From positions 1 to 45,828 of the forward strand of contig CAOYQO010000025.1 of NCBI GenBank assembly GCA_948566455.1: 45,828 bases of DNA. The letters are read 5' to 3'. Below, in pieces: positions 35,851 to 44,467 of this stretch. The position numbers and the translations under genes were made by a program. Every line of letters begins with the position of its first letter. Position 1 is the first letter of the stretch. The notes beneath the pieces are model-generated. The model did no database searches. It had not been told where the DNA came from and worked only from the letters and a program-made list of their open reading frames with translations. The stretch is from an uncultured Phocaeicola sp. GTDB taxonomy: Bacteria; Bacteroidota; Bacteroidia; Bacteroidales; Bacteroidaceae.

Positions 35851-36618
35851 TTATGAAAGAAGGCTAAAAAGATAGTGGGTATCTGTGCTGTGTCCGGCAT
35901 CAAAACTGAATCCTTCCCATTTGAATCCTTTTAAATCCCCAGGATTCTCTATCCGGTTTTTAATGATGAAGCGTGTCAATTCTCCACGGCACATTTTTGC
36001 ATAAACCACAACGGTGGTTAATTTCCCTTTTTTCCATACCTGAAATTCCGGCGTGATCACTTGTACTTCCTGCTCCACGCGTTTCCAGTCGAATAAATCT
36101 TTCATCTCCCCACTTGCCAGATTGATTAGTATTCCTCCTCTTGCTTTAATTTCTTTGATAAAGGTGTCGGTCAGAATCGGCTTCCAATAGTCAAACATGG
36201 ATATTCCTCCACGTTCGGGCAGTTTGATATCTCCTTCCATTCTGTAATTCTTGATCTGGTCTAACGGGCGGAGTAATCCGTAAAGAAAAGAAGTGATCCG
36301 CAAGTGATCCTGTGCATATTGAAAATCTTCAGGAGTAAAGTCCTGTGGATGGATACGTTTATATACTATACCGGTATAAGCCAGTAAGGCAGCTAAAGCC
36401 GAGGGAGAGTCCGAACAGAAATCTTGAAATCGCATATAGTTCTCCGCTGCTATTTTGCTGTTCACACGTAAAAGTCGTTCCAGTTCTTCAGCAGAGAATT
36501 GGGACATATCAAGTGCATTCTGTATTGCTTCGGTTTGGAATTGTGGTGTGCTGGTAACAGGAGTTTGTATTTTGCTCCGTCCGGTCATTGTTTTGGCACA
36601 TGAAATAAAAGTCATCAT
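35851..36618 (-). CDS. yaaA: Peroxide-stress protein YaaA (DUF328)
   Basis: YaaA lowers free intracellular iron during hydrogen-peroxide stress. The 255-residue protein has the family hallmarks: N-terminal ISCAKTM, then SFLYGLLRPLD, NLASGEMKDLFDW and a C-terminal FSFDAGHS stretch. It diverges from a thioredoxin-like gene across only about 85 bases, with the two -7 boxes 12 bases apart. Start codons 36618 and 36615 are adjacent. Confidence 0.93.
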   Translation of the reverse strand: MMTFISCAKTMTGRSKIQTPVTSTPQFQTEAIQNALDMSQFSAEELERLLRVNSKIAAENYMRFQDFCSDSPSALAALLAYTGIVYKRIHPQDFTPEDFQYAQDHLRITSFLYGLLRPLDQIKNYRMEGDIKLPERGGISMFDYWKPILTDTFIKEIKARGGILINLASGEMKDLFDWKRVEQEVQVITPEFQVWKKGKLTTVVVYAKMCRGELTRFIIKNRIENPGDLKGFKWEGFSFDAGHSTDTHYLFSLLS

Positions 36619-36645
36619 AGGCTAAAAAATAATATTTTCTGGCGG

Positions 36646-36672
36646 CAAATATAAGAAAAACAGATATATTTG
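36646..36672. promoter_or_regulatory. Back-to-back promoters of yaaA and the TlpA-like gene
   Basis: The minus-strand box TATATTTG (reverse complement at 36646-36653) drives yaaA, and TATATTTG at 36665-36672 drives the plus-strand gene. Twelve bases separate them, so RNA polymerase or a regulator at one would affect the other. Confidence 0.6.
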
Positions 36673-36705
36673 TCTTTGTTATTCCATAATTAAATATTGA
36701 GAACT

Positions 36706-37206
36706 ATGAAAATGAAAAAGTTAGGATTATTGTTCATGATGCTTTGCATGGTATTTGCCGTAAATGCTCAAGAATTGAAAAAAGGAGATAAATTACCTGA
36801 TTTTCATCTAAAATCTGCGGTATATGGAGATGTTTCTTCGGCTGAATTGAAAGGTAAGGTCGTTTTGGTGAGCTTATTTGCCACTTGGTGCGGGCCATGT
36901 CAGCTGGAACTGGCTGAAATAGAGAAGACTTTGTGGCCTGAATATAAAGATAACAAGGACTTCGTATTATTAGTAATTGGTCGTGAGCATACGGATGAAC
37001 AGTTGAGGGCTTATAATGAACGGAAGAAATTCACTTTCCCGTTATATCCCGATCCTAAACGTGAGGTGTTCTCTTTATTTGCTGAAAAGTCAATTCCTCG
37101 CGCCTATCTTTTCAATAAAGAAGGAGAAGCCGTTTATACTTCCATCGGGTATGAGAAAGAAGAATTTGGATATCTGATGAATGCCATTGCGGAAGCATTG
37201 AAATAG
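36706..37206 (+). CDS. TlpA-like thioredoxin-fold protein
   Basis: The 166-residue protein has a signal peptide (about 1-22, ending VNAQ) and a thioredoxin/TlpA fold. The redox-active motif is CGPC (62-65) within LFATWCGPCQLE. It should act on disulfides outside the cytoplasm. The frame extends to a TTG at 36697, but ATG 36706 begins the signal peptide. It is followed after 20 bases by a large outer-membrane barrel gene, which suggests the two work together. Confidence 0.88.
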   Translation: MKMKKLGLLFMMLCMVFAVNAQELKKGDKLPDFHLKSAVYGDVSSAELKGKVVLVSLFATWCGPCQLELAEIEKTLWPEYKDNKDFVLLVIGREHTDEQLRAYNERKKFTFPLYPDPKREVFSLFAEKSIPRAYLFNKEGEAVYTSIGYEKEEFGYLMNAIAEALK

Positions 37207-37226
37207 GACCCTGTTGATATTTCAAG

Positions 37227-40031
37227 ATGACTAAACTGTTCTCGTTGTTTATTATATTGTCTTTTGTTCTCCCGGTTAGTGGACAGGAAAAGCTTGATTC
37301 AGATAAAGCAAGAAAAGAAAAAGCTTATCATTTGACGGGTTCTGTCAGAGAACAGGGAGAACGCCCTTATCCCGATCCTTTGCCGGATGTAAATATCCAA
37401 CTTTATTCTTTGCCTGATACGAGTTTTATAGAAGGTACGGTGAGCGATAAGAAGGGTGTTTTCCGTTTGTACCCTATGAATCCCGGTAATTATTTAATAA
37501 GGGCTTCTTTTTTAGGATATGAAACCATTGAAAAAAAAGTGAATATTCCTGCTTATCGGAAAGAAGTTTATGGAGGTGCTCTGATGATGAAACCTTCCAG
37601 TATTGTATTGGATGAAACGGTTATAAAGGCCGAACTGCAGAAAATGAAGATGTCCGGAGATATATTAGTATATAATACCGGAGCCTTTAAGACATCGGAA
37701 GGAGCTGTTCTGCAGGATTTGGTGAGGCAGCTTCCCGGATTGGAATTAGACGAGAAATCCGGCAAGATGAATTTTCATGGAAAGGAAATCACTCAGATCT
37801 TATTAAATGGAAAGGAGTTTTTTGCAGATAGCAAAGTTGCTTTGAACAATATGCCGGTAGATGCTTTGAAAGAGGTAAAGGTATACGAGCAGCAGTCGGA
37901 TAAAGAGCAAATGACAGGGGTGTCAGACGGTAAGAAGAAAACGGTGATGGATGTGAAGACCAAGAAGGATTTGACAGATGGATTAATGGGGGACGTTTCA
38001 GCTTTGAAAGGTTCGGGGGATATGTATGGAGCGAAAATGAGTTTGAATAAATTTGTCGGAAAATGGCGGATGTCCTTGTATGGTGATTTAGGAAAACTCC
38101 CCAGATATGGTAATTTTATCAGTGATATGGCCGATAATCCTGCTCAAATGAAGGATATTGGTTTTAGCTTGGGAACGGAAATAAAGAAGCTCAACCTCAA
38201 TGTCAGTGCTTCATATAATAATAATAAAAGCGCGGATGAATCGCGAAGCCAGTCAGAAGAATATCTGCCTAACGGTAGCCAATATGCCTATAATAAAGGC
38301 TTGAGTACGGGTAGGAATAGTTCTTTTTGGGAGAATATATATCTGACGGGAAGTTTGAGTGACCGGACGGAAATTAATTTCAGGCATAACATCAATCATA
38401 GCCGGTTAAATTCGGTATCAGAAAATATTTCGGCGACTTTCAGTACCAATCCTTTGGACTATGTTTCAGAGCCTTGGAGGGACGATGCAATGATTCCTCC
38501 TGAGTTCAGGATAAATAAAAATACGGGAAATTCTCAAAATAAGACGAACAATCTGATGATAGGCAATAATCTTTTGCTCACTCATAATTTGAATGATATC
38601 GGCCGGAAACTCTCCATAGAGTTAAGAAATGATTATAGTAATCAGGCGAGTGGTAATTATCAGCAATCGTCTATTACTTATTATCAATTGAAGAATGACC
38701 TGGGGGCAGATTCGGTTTTATATAGAAATCAATACCGGGAGTCACCTGCCAGAAATTTATTATTGGCGGGGGAGGTCAGCTATACGGAGCCAATAGGAAA
38801 ACAAATGCTTCAGGTTTATTATCGGCATGAGTATCAACGGCAGAGTAATAATGCGGTTACGTACAATTTGGATGAGGATGCTTTGTGGGGAAGTCTTCCA
38901 TCTGGTTATGAGGCAGGAAGGGTGGATAGTTTAAGTGATTATACTCGTAATGATCTTCATTCCAATGAATTCGGACTGCGCACCACACTTAATTGGAGAA
39001 AAGTGAGGTTGAATATCCGGTTTGGGCTGTCGCCTCAGAAGTCTACGACGAAAAGCAACAGGGGAAAAGTGAAGATAGATACGACCATTACCGTGTTGAA
39101 CATAGTGCCCGAACTGCATTTTGATTATGATTTGGGCAATAACCATAATATGAGTGTGTATTATAGCGGATACACCCGGCAGCCTTCCATTTATGATTTG
39201 TTGTCTGTGCCCGATTATACTAATCCTCTGAACATAACAATGGGGAATCCGGGGCTGAAACCCGCTTTCGGGCAAAGTATATCTGTGAATTACAGAGGAG
39301 GAAATATGGAAAAGCAGGAAATGTTATATTGTGGTTTGAGATATAATAATACGATAAATGATATAAGCCGGAAAAGAACCTATGATGAGAAGAGTGGGGT
39401 ATATACCAGTCGGCCCGAGAATATAAATGGTAATTGGGGCATTGGCGGGAATATATATTATACGAATAAATTATTCAAGAAAATTTTCGCTCGTCTTGCT
39501 ACTAATGCAAATTATAACCGGAGGGTTTCGTATGTGCAGATAATGGGAGAAGCCAATGAGAATGATCGTAACACCTCCCAAATGCTTTCCTTGATGCAGG
39601 ATGTGGAGTTTGCCTATAAATTGGAAGAGCATGAGTTTAAGATAAATGGAGCAATCACTTATCAGCAAGCCGATAACAGTTATACAAACAATTCGGATTA
39701 CAGGACGTATGACTTTTATTATGGCGCGGAGTGTCGACTGAAGTTACCTCTCAACTTGAATCTTTATACCGTTGTGAGAAGTATGAATCGCAGGGGATAT
39801 AAGGATGAGGCCTCCAATACGACGCAGTGGCTTTGGAACGGTGAGCTGACTTACAGTTTTCTGAAAGGGAAAAGAGGGTTGCTTAAATTTCAGGTTGTTG
39901 ATATTCTGCAACAACGGGATTTTGTCAATCGTTGGATGAATGATACCGGACAGGGAGAAACTTGGACTTGGGGATTGGGACGTTATGCGATGGCTACTTT
40001 TACTTATCGTTTTAATGATCTTTCCCGTTAG
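37227..40031 (+). CDS. Large outer-membrane beta-barrel protein, TonB-receptor-like
   Basis: The 934-residue protein has a signal peptide (ends near SGQ), a carboxypeptidase-regulatory-like domain (about 35-115; GTVSDKKGVFRLYPMNPGNYLIRASFLGYE), a plug-like region (about 125-220; DLVRQLPGLELDEKSGKMNFHGKEI) and a barrel of roughly 600 residues with many aromatic-ending strands. This matches the Bacteroidetes 'outer membrane beta-barrel family protein' type, related to TonB-dependent receptors. No SusD-like partner is adjacent, so it is not a glycan PUL. Substrate unknown. Confidence 0.85.
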   Translation: MTKLFSLFIILSFVLPVSGQEKLDSDKARKEKAYHLTGSVREQGERPYPDPLPDVNIQLYSLPDTSFIEGTVSDKKGVFRLYPMNPGNYLIRASFLGYETIEKKVNIPAYRKEVYGGALMMKPSSIVLDETVIKAELQKMKMSGDILVYNTGAFKTSEGAVLQDLVRQLPGLELDEKSGKMNFHGKEITQILLNGKEFFADSKVALNNMPVDALKEVKVYEQQSDKEQMTGVSDGKKKTVMDVKTKKDLTDGLMGDVSALKGSGDMYGAKMSLNKFVGKWRMSLYGDLGKLPRYGNFISDMADNPAQMKDIGFSLGTEIKKLNLNVSASYNNNKSADESRSQSEEYLPNGSQYAYNKGLSTGRNSSFWENIYLTGSLSDRTEINFRHNINHSRLNSVSENISATFSTNPLDYVSEPWRDDAMIPPEFRINKNTGNSQNKTNNLMIGNNLLLTHNLNDIGRKLSIELRNDYSNQASGNYQQSSITYYQLKNDLGADSVLYRNQYRESPARNLLLAGEVSYTEPIGKQMLQVYYRHEYQRQSNNAVTYNLDEDALWGSLPSGYEAGRVDSLSDYTRNDLHSNEFGLRTTLNWRKVRLNIRFGLSPQKSTTKSNRGKVKIDTTITVLNIVPELHFDYDLGNNHNMSVYYSGYTRQPSIYDLLSVPDYTNPLNITMGNPGLKPAFGQSISVNYRGGNMEKQEMLYCGLRYNNTINDISRKRTYDEKSGVYTSRPENINGNWGIGGNIYYTNKLFKKIFARLATNANYNRRVSYVQIMGEANENDRNTSQMLSLMQDVEFAYKLEEHEFKINGAITYQQADNSYTNNSDYRTYDFYYGAECRLKLPLNLNLYTVVRSMNRRGYKDEASNTTQWLWNGELTYSFLKGKRGLLKFQVVDILQQRDFVNRWMNDTGQGETWTWGLGRYAMATFTYRFNDLSR

Positions 40032-40036
40032 GAGAT

Positions 40037-40078
40037 AAAAAAGGAGCTGATTCAGGCAAAACGAATCAGTTCCTTTTT
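40037..40078. terminator. Terminator between the barrel gene and carB
   Basis: Stem GGAGCTGATTC/GAATCAGTTCC with A-run before and T-run after. One pair is G-U only on the plus strand, so it is best for the plus-strand gene while also following carB on the minus strand. Confidence 0.8.
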
Positions 40079-40096
40079 GAATATCCCTAAGAAAGA

Positions 40097-43000
40097 TTAT
40101 TTGTAATCTTGCCAGCTCTTTATCTGAATATCCTTTTCACTCATTTCACAGAATGCTTCAATGAAAGCACTTGCCAAACGGGCGTTGGTAATCAAAGGAA
40201 TATTGTGGTCGATTGCTCCACGACGAATTTTGTAACCATTAGTCAGCTCACGTTTGGTATGGTTTTTCGGAATGTTGACTATCAGGTCGAATTTATGTTC
40301 GGCAATCATCTTCATGACATTGTTTTCTGCATCGGGCTTTTCATCCGGCCAGTAAACCGGTGTGGTATTTACTCCGTGTGCATTCAAGAAAGTTGCGGTT
40401 CCGGCAGTTGCATAGATCTCATATCCTTTTTCTGCCAGCATACGGCTTGCTTCCAGCAAATCTACTTTGGATTTGGTGGCACCTGACGAGAACATGACAG
40501 ATTTTGTAGGAATCTTGAAACCGACAGCAATCATAGAGTTCAGCAAAGCTTCATGGAAGTCATCACCGATACAACCCACTTCACCTGTTGAAGACATATC
40601 TACGCCCAATACAGGGTCTGCCTTGTGCAGACGGGAGAAAGAGAACTGGGAAGCTTTCACACCGATCCAGTCAATATCGAATGCCGACTTGTCCGGTTGG
40701 CTGTATGGAGCACCCAACATGATGCGGGTTGCGGTTTCAATGAAGTTGCGTTTCAATACTTTGGAAACAAACGGGAATGAACGTGATGCGCGCAGGTTGC
40801 ATTCAATCACTTTCACTTCATTGTTCTTAGCCAGGAACTGCATGTTGAACGGACCGGAAATGTTTAATTCTTTAGCGATACGGCGACCAATCTTCTTGAT
40901 ACGGCGTGCTGTTTCGAAATAAATCTTCTGAGCCGGGAATACTAATGTGGCATCACCTGAATGGACACCTGCATATTCAATGTGTTCGGAGATGGCATAT
41001 TCCACTATTTCACCGTTTTGGGCTACAGCGTCGAATTCTATTTCTTTAGTATCTTGCATGAATTGGGATACGACTACCGGATATTCTTTAGAAACTTCTT
41101 TAGCCATCTGCAAGAATTCCTTCAGTTCATCTTCGTTATAGCATACGTTCATGGCAGCGCCAGAGAGCACATAGGAAGGACGGACCAATACCGGGTAACC
41201 TACTTTGTTTACAAATTCTTCCATGTCTTCCAGGCTGGTCAATTCTTTCCATGCCGGTTGGTCAATACCCAGTTGGTCAAGCATGGCCGAGAATTTATGA
41301 CGGTTTTCCGCACGGTCGATAGAAAGCGGAGAAGTTCCCAATACAGGTACCGACTGACGGTGAAGCTTCATCGCCAGGTTATTAGGTATTTGTCCACCTA
41401 CCGATACAATGACACCACCCGGCTGCTCCAGATCAATCACGTCAAGTACACGTTCAAATGAAAGTTCGTCAAAATACAGACGGTCGCACATATCATAGTC
41501 GGTAGAAACTGTTTCGGGGTTATAGTTAATCATGATGGATTTGTAACCCAACTTGCGTGCGGTTTGGACAGCATTTACAGAGCACCAGTCGAATTCCACG
41601 GATGAACCGATGCGGTAAGCGCCTGAACCTAATACAACTACCGATTTTTCATTTTTATAATAATTGACGTCATAACCCGTAGTAGCGTATGTCATATACA
41701 GGTAATTGGTCAATTCGGGATGTTCAGATGCGACGGTATTGATACGCTTGACAGCCGGAAGGATATTCAAAGCTTTACGACGGACGCGTACAGCCAAGTT
41801 CTCCTTTTCCATATTGCCACTGGCTTTCAATACGAAGCGTGCAATCTGGAAGTCGGAGAAGCCTAATACTTTAGCTTGGCGAAGCACATCTTCGGGCAGA
41901 TCCTCAATCTTATTATAAGTCGAAAGTTTGGCCTTATAGTCAACGATGTTTTTCAACTTACCCAGGAACCACGGGTCGATTTTGGTCAGTTCGTGGATGC
42001 GTTCAATGCTGTATCCTTCTTCCAATGCCGAGGCGATGGAGAAAATACGGAGGTCTGTCGGGTTGGCCAGTTCCTCATCCAGGTTTTCAAATTTAGTATG
42101 GTCATTTCCTACGAAACCATGCATACCCTGACCTATCATACGAAGACCTTTCTGAATGATTTCTTCGAAAGAGCGGCCTATAGACATGATTTCACCCACA
42201 GACTTCATGCTGGAGCCAATCTGGCGTGATACACCTGCGAATTTAGTCAAGTCCCAACGGGGGATTTTACAAATCAAGTAATCCAACTGGGGAGCTTCGT
42301 AGGCTGAGTTGGGAGTACCCATCTCGCCAATCTGGTCTAGTGTGTAGCCTAAAGCGATTTTGGCGGCAACGAATGCCAGAGGGAATCCGGTTGCTTTAGA
42401 AGCCAAGGCAGAAGAACGGCTCAGGCGTGCATTTACTTCGATAACACGGTAGTCATTCGTTTCTGCATTGAAAGCATACTGGATATTACATTCACCCACA
42501 ATACCCAAGTGACGGATACATTTTGTAGACAAATCTTGCAACATTGTTACTTGTTCTTCTGTCAGAGAGCAAGTGGGGGCCACCACGATAGATTCACCGG
42601 TATGGATTCCCAGCGGGTCGAAGTTTTCCATGCTTGCCACTGTAAAACAATGGTCGTTGGCATCGCGGATTACTTCGAATTCTATTTCTTTCCAACCTTT
42701 CAATGACTCTTCAACCAGGATCTGTTTAGAGAATGCGAATGAACTTTCAGCCAGTTTGATGAAAGCTTCTTCATCCGGACAGATGCCGCTGCCTAAACCA
42801 CCTAGTGCGTATGCGGAGCGTACCATAACCGGATAACCGATTTCGCGGGCAGCTTTCAGAGCCTCTTCCATACTTTCCACGGCGTGGCTCTTCGGGGTTT
42901 TCATCGGAATTTCATCCAGCTTCTTTACGAATAAATCACGGTCTTCAGTGTACATGATGGCTTCTACCGAAGTACCCAATACTTCTACACCATATTTCTT

Positions 43001-43318
43001 CAGTGTACCGTTCAGGTAAAGTTCGGTACCGCAGTTCAATGCAGTTTGTCCACCGAAAGCCAATAAAATACCGTCCGGTTGTTCTTTTTTGATAATTTCT
43101 TCAACAAAGAAGGGAGTGACAGGAAGAAAATAAACCTTGTCGGCTATGCCTTCCGAAGTCTGGATAGTCGCGATGTTAGGATTTACCAACACCGAATGAA
43201 TGCCTTCTTCGCGCAATGCTTTCAGCGCTTGTGAACCTGAGTAGTCAAACTCTCCTGCCTGGCCTATCTTGAGTGCACCCGAACCCAATACCAGGACTTT
43301 CTTTAAATCCTTTTTCAT
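40097..43318 (-). CDS. carB: Carbamoyl-phosphate synthase large subunit
   Basis: CarB joins bicarbonate, ammonia from the CarA glutaminase and two ATP into carbamoyl phosphate for pyrimidines and arginine. At 1,073 residues it has the same length as the E. coli enzyme: two ATP-grasp halves (starting VLVLGSGALKIGQAGEFDYSG and VVVLGSGAYRIGSSVEFDW), an oligomerisation region between, and a C-terminal allosteric MGS-like domain. carA is not adjacent in the window. A leader of about 140 bases with a terminator-like hairpin precedes it. Confidence 0.97.
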   Translation of the reverse strand: MKKDLKKVLVLGSGALKIGQAGEFDYSGSQALKALREEGIHSVLVNPNIATIQTSEGIADKVYFLPVTPFFVEEIIKKEQPDGILLAFGGQTALNCGTELYLNGTLKKYGVEVLGTSVEAIMYTEDRDLFVKKLDEIPMKTPKSHAVESMEEALKAAREIGYPVMVRSAYALGGLGSGICPDEEAFIKLAESSFAFSKQILVEESLKGWKEIEFEVIRDANDHCFTVASMENFDPLGIHTGESIVVAPTCSLTEEQVTMLQDLSTKCIRHLGIVGECNIQYAFNAETNDYRVIEVNARLSRSSALASKATGFPLAFVAAKIALGYTLDQIGEMGTPNSAYEAPQLDYLICKIPRWDLTKFAGVSRQIGSSMKSVGEIMSIGRSFEEIIQKGLRMIGQGMHGFVGNDHTKFENLDEELANPTDLRIFSIASALEEGYSIERIHELTKIDPWFLGKLKNIVDYKAKLSTYNKIEDLPEDVLRQAKVLGFSDFQIARFVLKASGNMEKENLAVRVRRKALNILPAVKRINTVASEHPELTNYLYMTYATTGYDVNYYKNEKSVVVLGSGAYRIGSSVEFDWCSVNAVQTARKLGYKSIMINYNPETVSTDYDMCDRLYFDELSFERVLDVIDLEQPGGVIVSVGGQIPNNLAMKLHRQSVPVLGTSPLSIDRAENRHKFSAMLDQLGIDQPAWKELTSLEDMEEFVNKVGYPVLVRPSYVLSGAAMNVCYNEDELKEFLQMAKEVSKEYPVVVSQFMQDTKEIEFDAVAQNGEIVEYAISEHIEYAGVHSGDATLVFPAQKIYFETARRIKKIGRRIAKELNISGPFNMQFLAKNNEVKVIECNLRASRSFPFVSKVLKRNFIETATRIMLGAPYSQPDKSAFDIDWIGVKASQFSFSRLHKADPVLGVDMSSTGEVGCIGDDFHEALLNSMIAVGFKIPTKSVMFSSGATKSKVDLLEASRMLAEKGYEIYATAGTATFLNAHGVNTTPVYWPDEKPDAENNVMKMIAEHKFDLIVNIPKNHTKRELTNGYKIRRGAIDHNIPLITNARLASAFIEAFCEMSEKDIQIKSWQDYK

Positions 43319-43362
43319 TGAAAGTTTCTTTTATTATAATAGTTGTTTTAATGTCGCTAAAT

Positions 43363-43406
43363 ATTAAAAAAAATGCGTCCATCCTCGTACGAGGACTAAC
43401 GCATTT
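43363..43406 (-). terminator. Attenuator-like hairpin in the carB leader
   Basis: On the minus strand an 8-pair stem (AAATGCGT/ACGCATTT) encloses the palindrome CCTCGTACGAGG (43383-43394), and eight T residues follow. It stands between the predicted promoter and the carB ATG, 45 bases ahead of the gene, so it can stop transcription before carB. Confidence 0.7.
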
Positions 43407-43421
43407 GTTCGTATGTCTATA

Positions 43422-43451
43422 TTATCTTTGTTCCTGTAGGATACATAGCAT
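43422..43451 (-). CDS. Possible carB leader peptide
   Basis: A nine-codon frame reads MLCILQEQR and stops 15 bases before the attenuator stem. It contains two Gln codons and one Arg codon. Gln is a CarA/CarB substrate and Arg is an end product, so a stalling role is conceivable. It could also be chance, since such short frames are common. Confidence 0.2.
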   Translation of the reverse strand: MLCILQEQR

Positions 43452-43465
43452 TACTAAATTTTGTG

Positions 43466-43497
43466 CAAAGTAACGACTTATTTCCAAGATAACAAAA
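43466..43497 (-). promoter_or_regulatory. Promoter of carB
   Basis: In minus orientation TTTTG (43497-43493) is followed 19 bases later by TTACTTTG (43473-43466). The spacing is ideal for the TTTG/TAnnTTTG promoter; the -7 box has one mismatch. The transcription start would be near 43460. Confidence 0.55.
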
Positions 43498-43572
43498 TAA
43501 ATCAAGATCTTTGTCAACACAAATTAAAATAAAAGTCTGAAATCCTCTCCGAATGTTCTGTTTTTTGTATAT

Positions 43573-44364
43573 TTATTCGGATACTTCTGTATCATCGGCA
43601 TACGAAAAGCGGAATGAATATCCTATATTTTCCGATCCGCCCATCAGGGTCATATCTTTTAGTCTTCCATCCTGCCGGAAACTATAGTCGTATATATAAT
43701 AAGTGTCTTCCAGAATATTGGCGCTTCTTTTCCCTAGAATTTCGGCCATCTGTCCGAAAGTGTTCATTACGGTGGTATAGTTTTCACGGTCATCAATCCA
43801 TTGTGCCAGTGTGTTCAAGTCCAGACTATAATCATTGGCGATATTGGAAACTCTGTAATCACTGTTGTAAGTTCCTCTTGGAGTAGTGGTTATGGAAGAT
43901 AGATTTCCGCTTTCCCAATTGTATTCCAATACGGTTCCATTGTTATTGCAGCTTTTCAGATAACCTTCATTGTCATAAGAATAGGTTACCGGATTTTCCC
44001 GGTTGGAGAATTTGCATACATAACTTCTGCCGTTTTCCAACGAGGTGCTTATTTCTACCAAAGGAGAATTTTCCGTAGAGTAAGTATAACTGACTTCAGA
44101 GTTCTCTTTGTACGTGTAATTTACTGCCGCTAACGGTGAACTGCTATAAATGCGGGTCAGCCGTTTGTTGTTGTCGTAAGTGAGGCTTATCATTCCCTGA
44201 TAAGTGATAACATCTGAAATTTTATGCACTTTAATTCCGGTAATCATCCGTGAAGGTTCCGGTACGGGAATACTTTTATCGTCATCATCGGAACATGCGG
44301 CAAAGAACAGGCTTGCTACAGAAATAAATAGAGCTAGTTTAATGGTCGGTCTTAGTTTATTCAT
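43573..44364 (-). CDS. Surface lipoprotein, DUF4595-like
   Basis: The 263-residue protein has a signal peptide with lipobox FAAC (Cys24) followed directly by SDDDD (25-29). An acidic stretch after the lipidated Cys is a known export signal for surface lipoproteins in Bacteroidetes. The rest holds YD/RHS-like repeats (LTYDNNKRLTRIYS, YSYDNEGYLKSC, YDYSFRQDGRLKDM), as in DUF4595 proteins. Function unknown. A -7 box (reverse complement TAACTTTG at 44396-44403) precedes it and is divergent from trpS. Confidence 0.82.
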   Translation of the reverse strand: MNKLRPTIKLALFISVASLFFAACSDDDDKSIPVPEPSRMITGIKVHKISDVITYQGMISLTYDNNKRLTRIYSSSPLAAVNYTYKENSEVSYTYSTENSPLVEISTSLENGRSYVCKFSNRENPVTYSYDNEGYLKSCNNNGTVLEYNWESGNLSSITTTPRGTYNSDYRVSNIANDYSLDLNTLAQWIDDRENYTTVMNTFGQMAEILGKRSANILEDTYYIYDYSFRQDGRLKDMTLMGGSENIGYSFRFSYADDTEVSE

Positions 44365-44395
44365 CGAAACAATTATTATATGTGAAATAGCGGTT

Positions 44396-44433
44396 CAAAG
44401 TTAAGTGTTTGTGTCAGAATATTCCTATCTTTG
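44396..44433. promoter_or_regulatory. Divergent promoters of the lipoprotein gene and trpS
   Basis: The minus box TAACTTTG (44403-44396) serves the lipoprotein gene; the plus box TATCTTTG (44426-44433) serves trpS, giving it a leader of about 30 bases. Confidence 0.6.
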
Positions 44434-44467
44434 CGTAATTTTTAATATAAGATAATATTTAAGAGAT

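Noticed and set aside
37227..40031. SusC-type polysaccharide utilisation locus
   Set aside because: No SusD homologue, glycoside hydrolase or sensor gene is adjacent.
43449..43473. A second minus-strand promoter between the lipoprotein gene and carB
   Set aside because: Other CAAA-containing sites in the gap do not fit the spaced -33/-7 pattern; only the listed one does.
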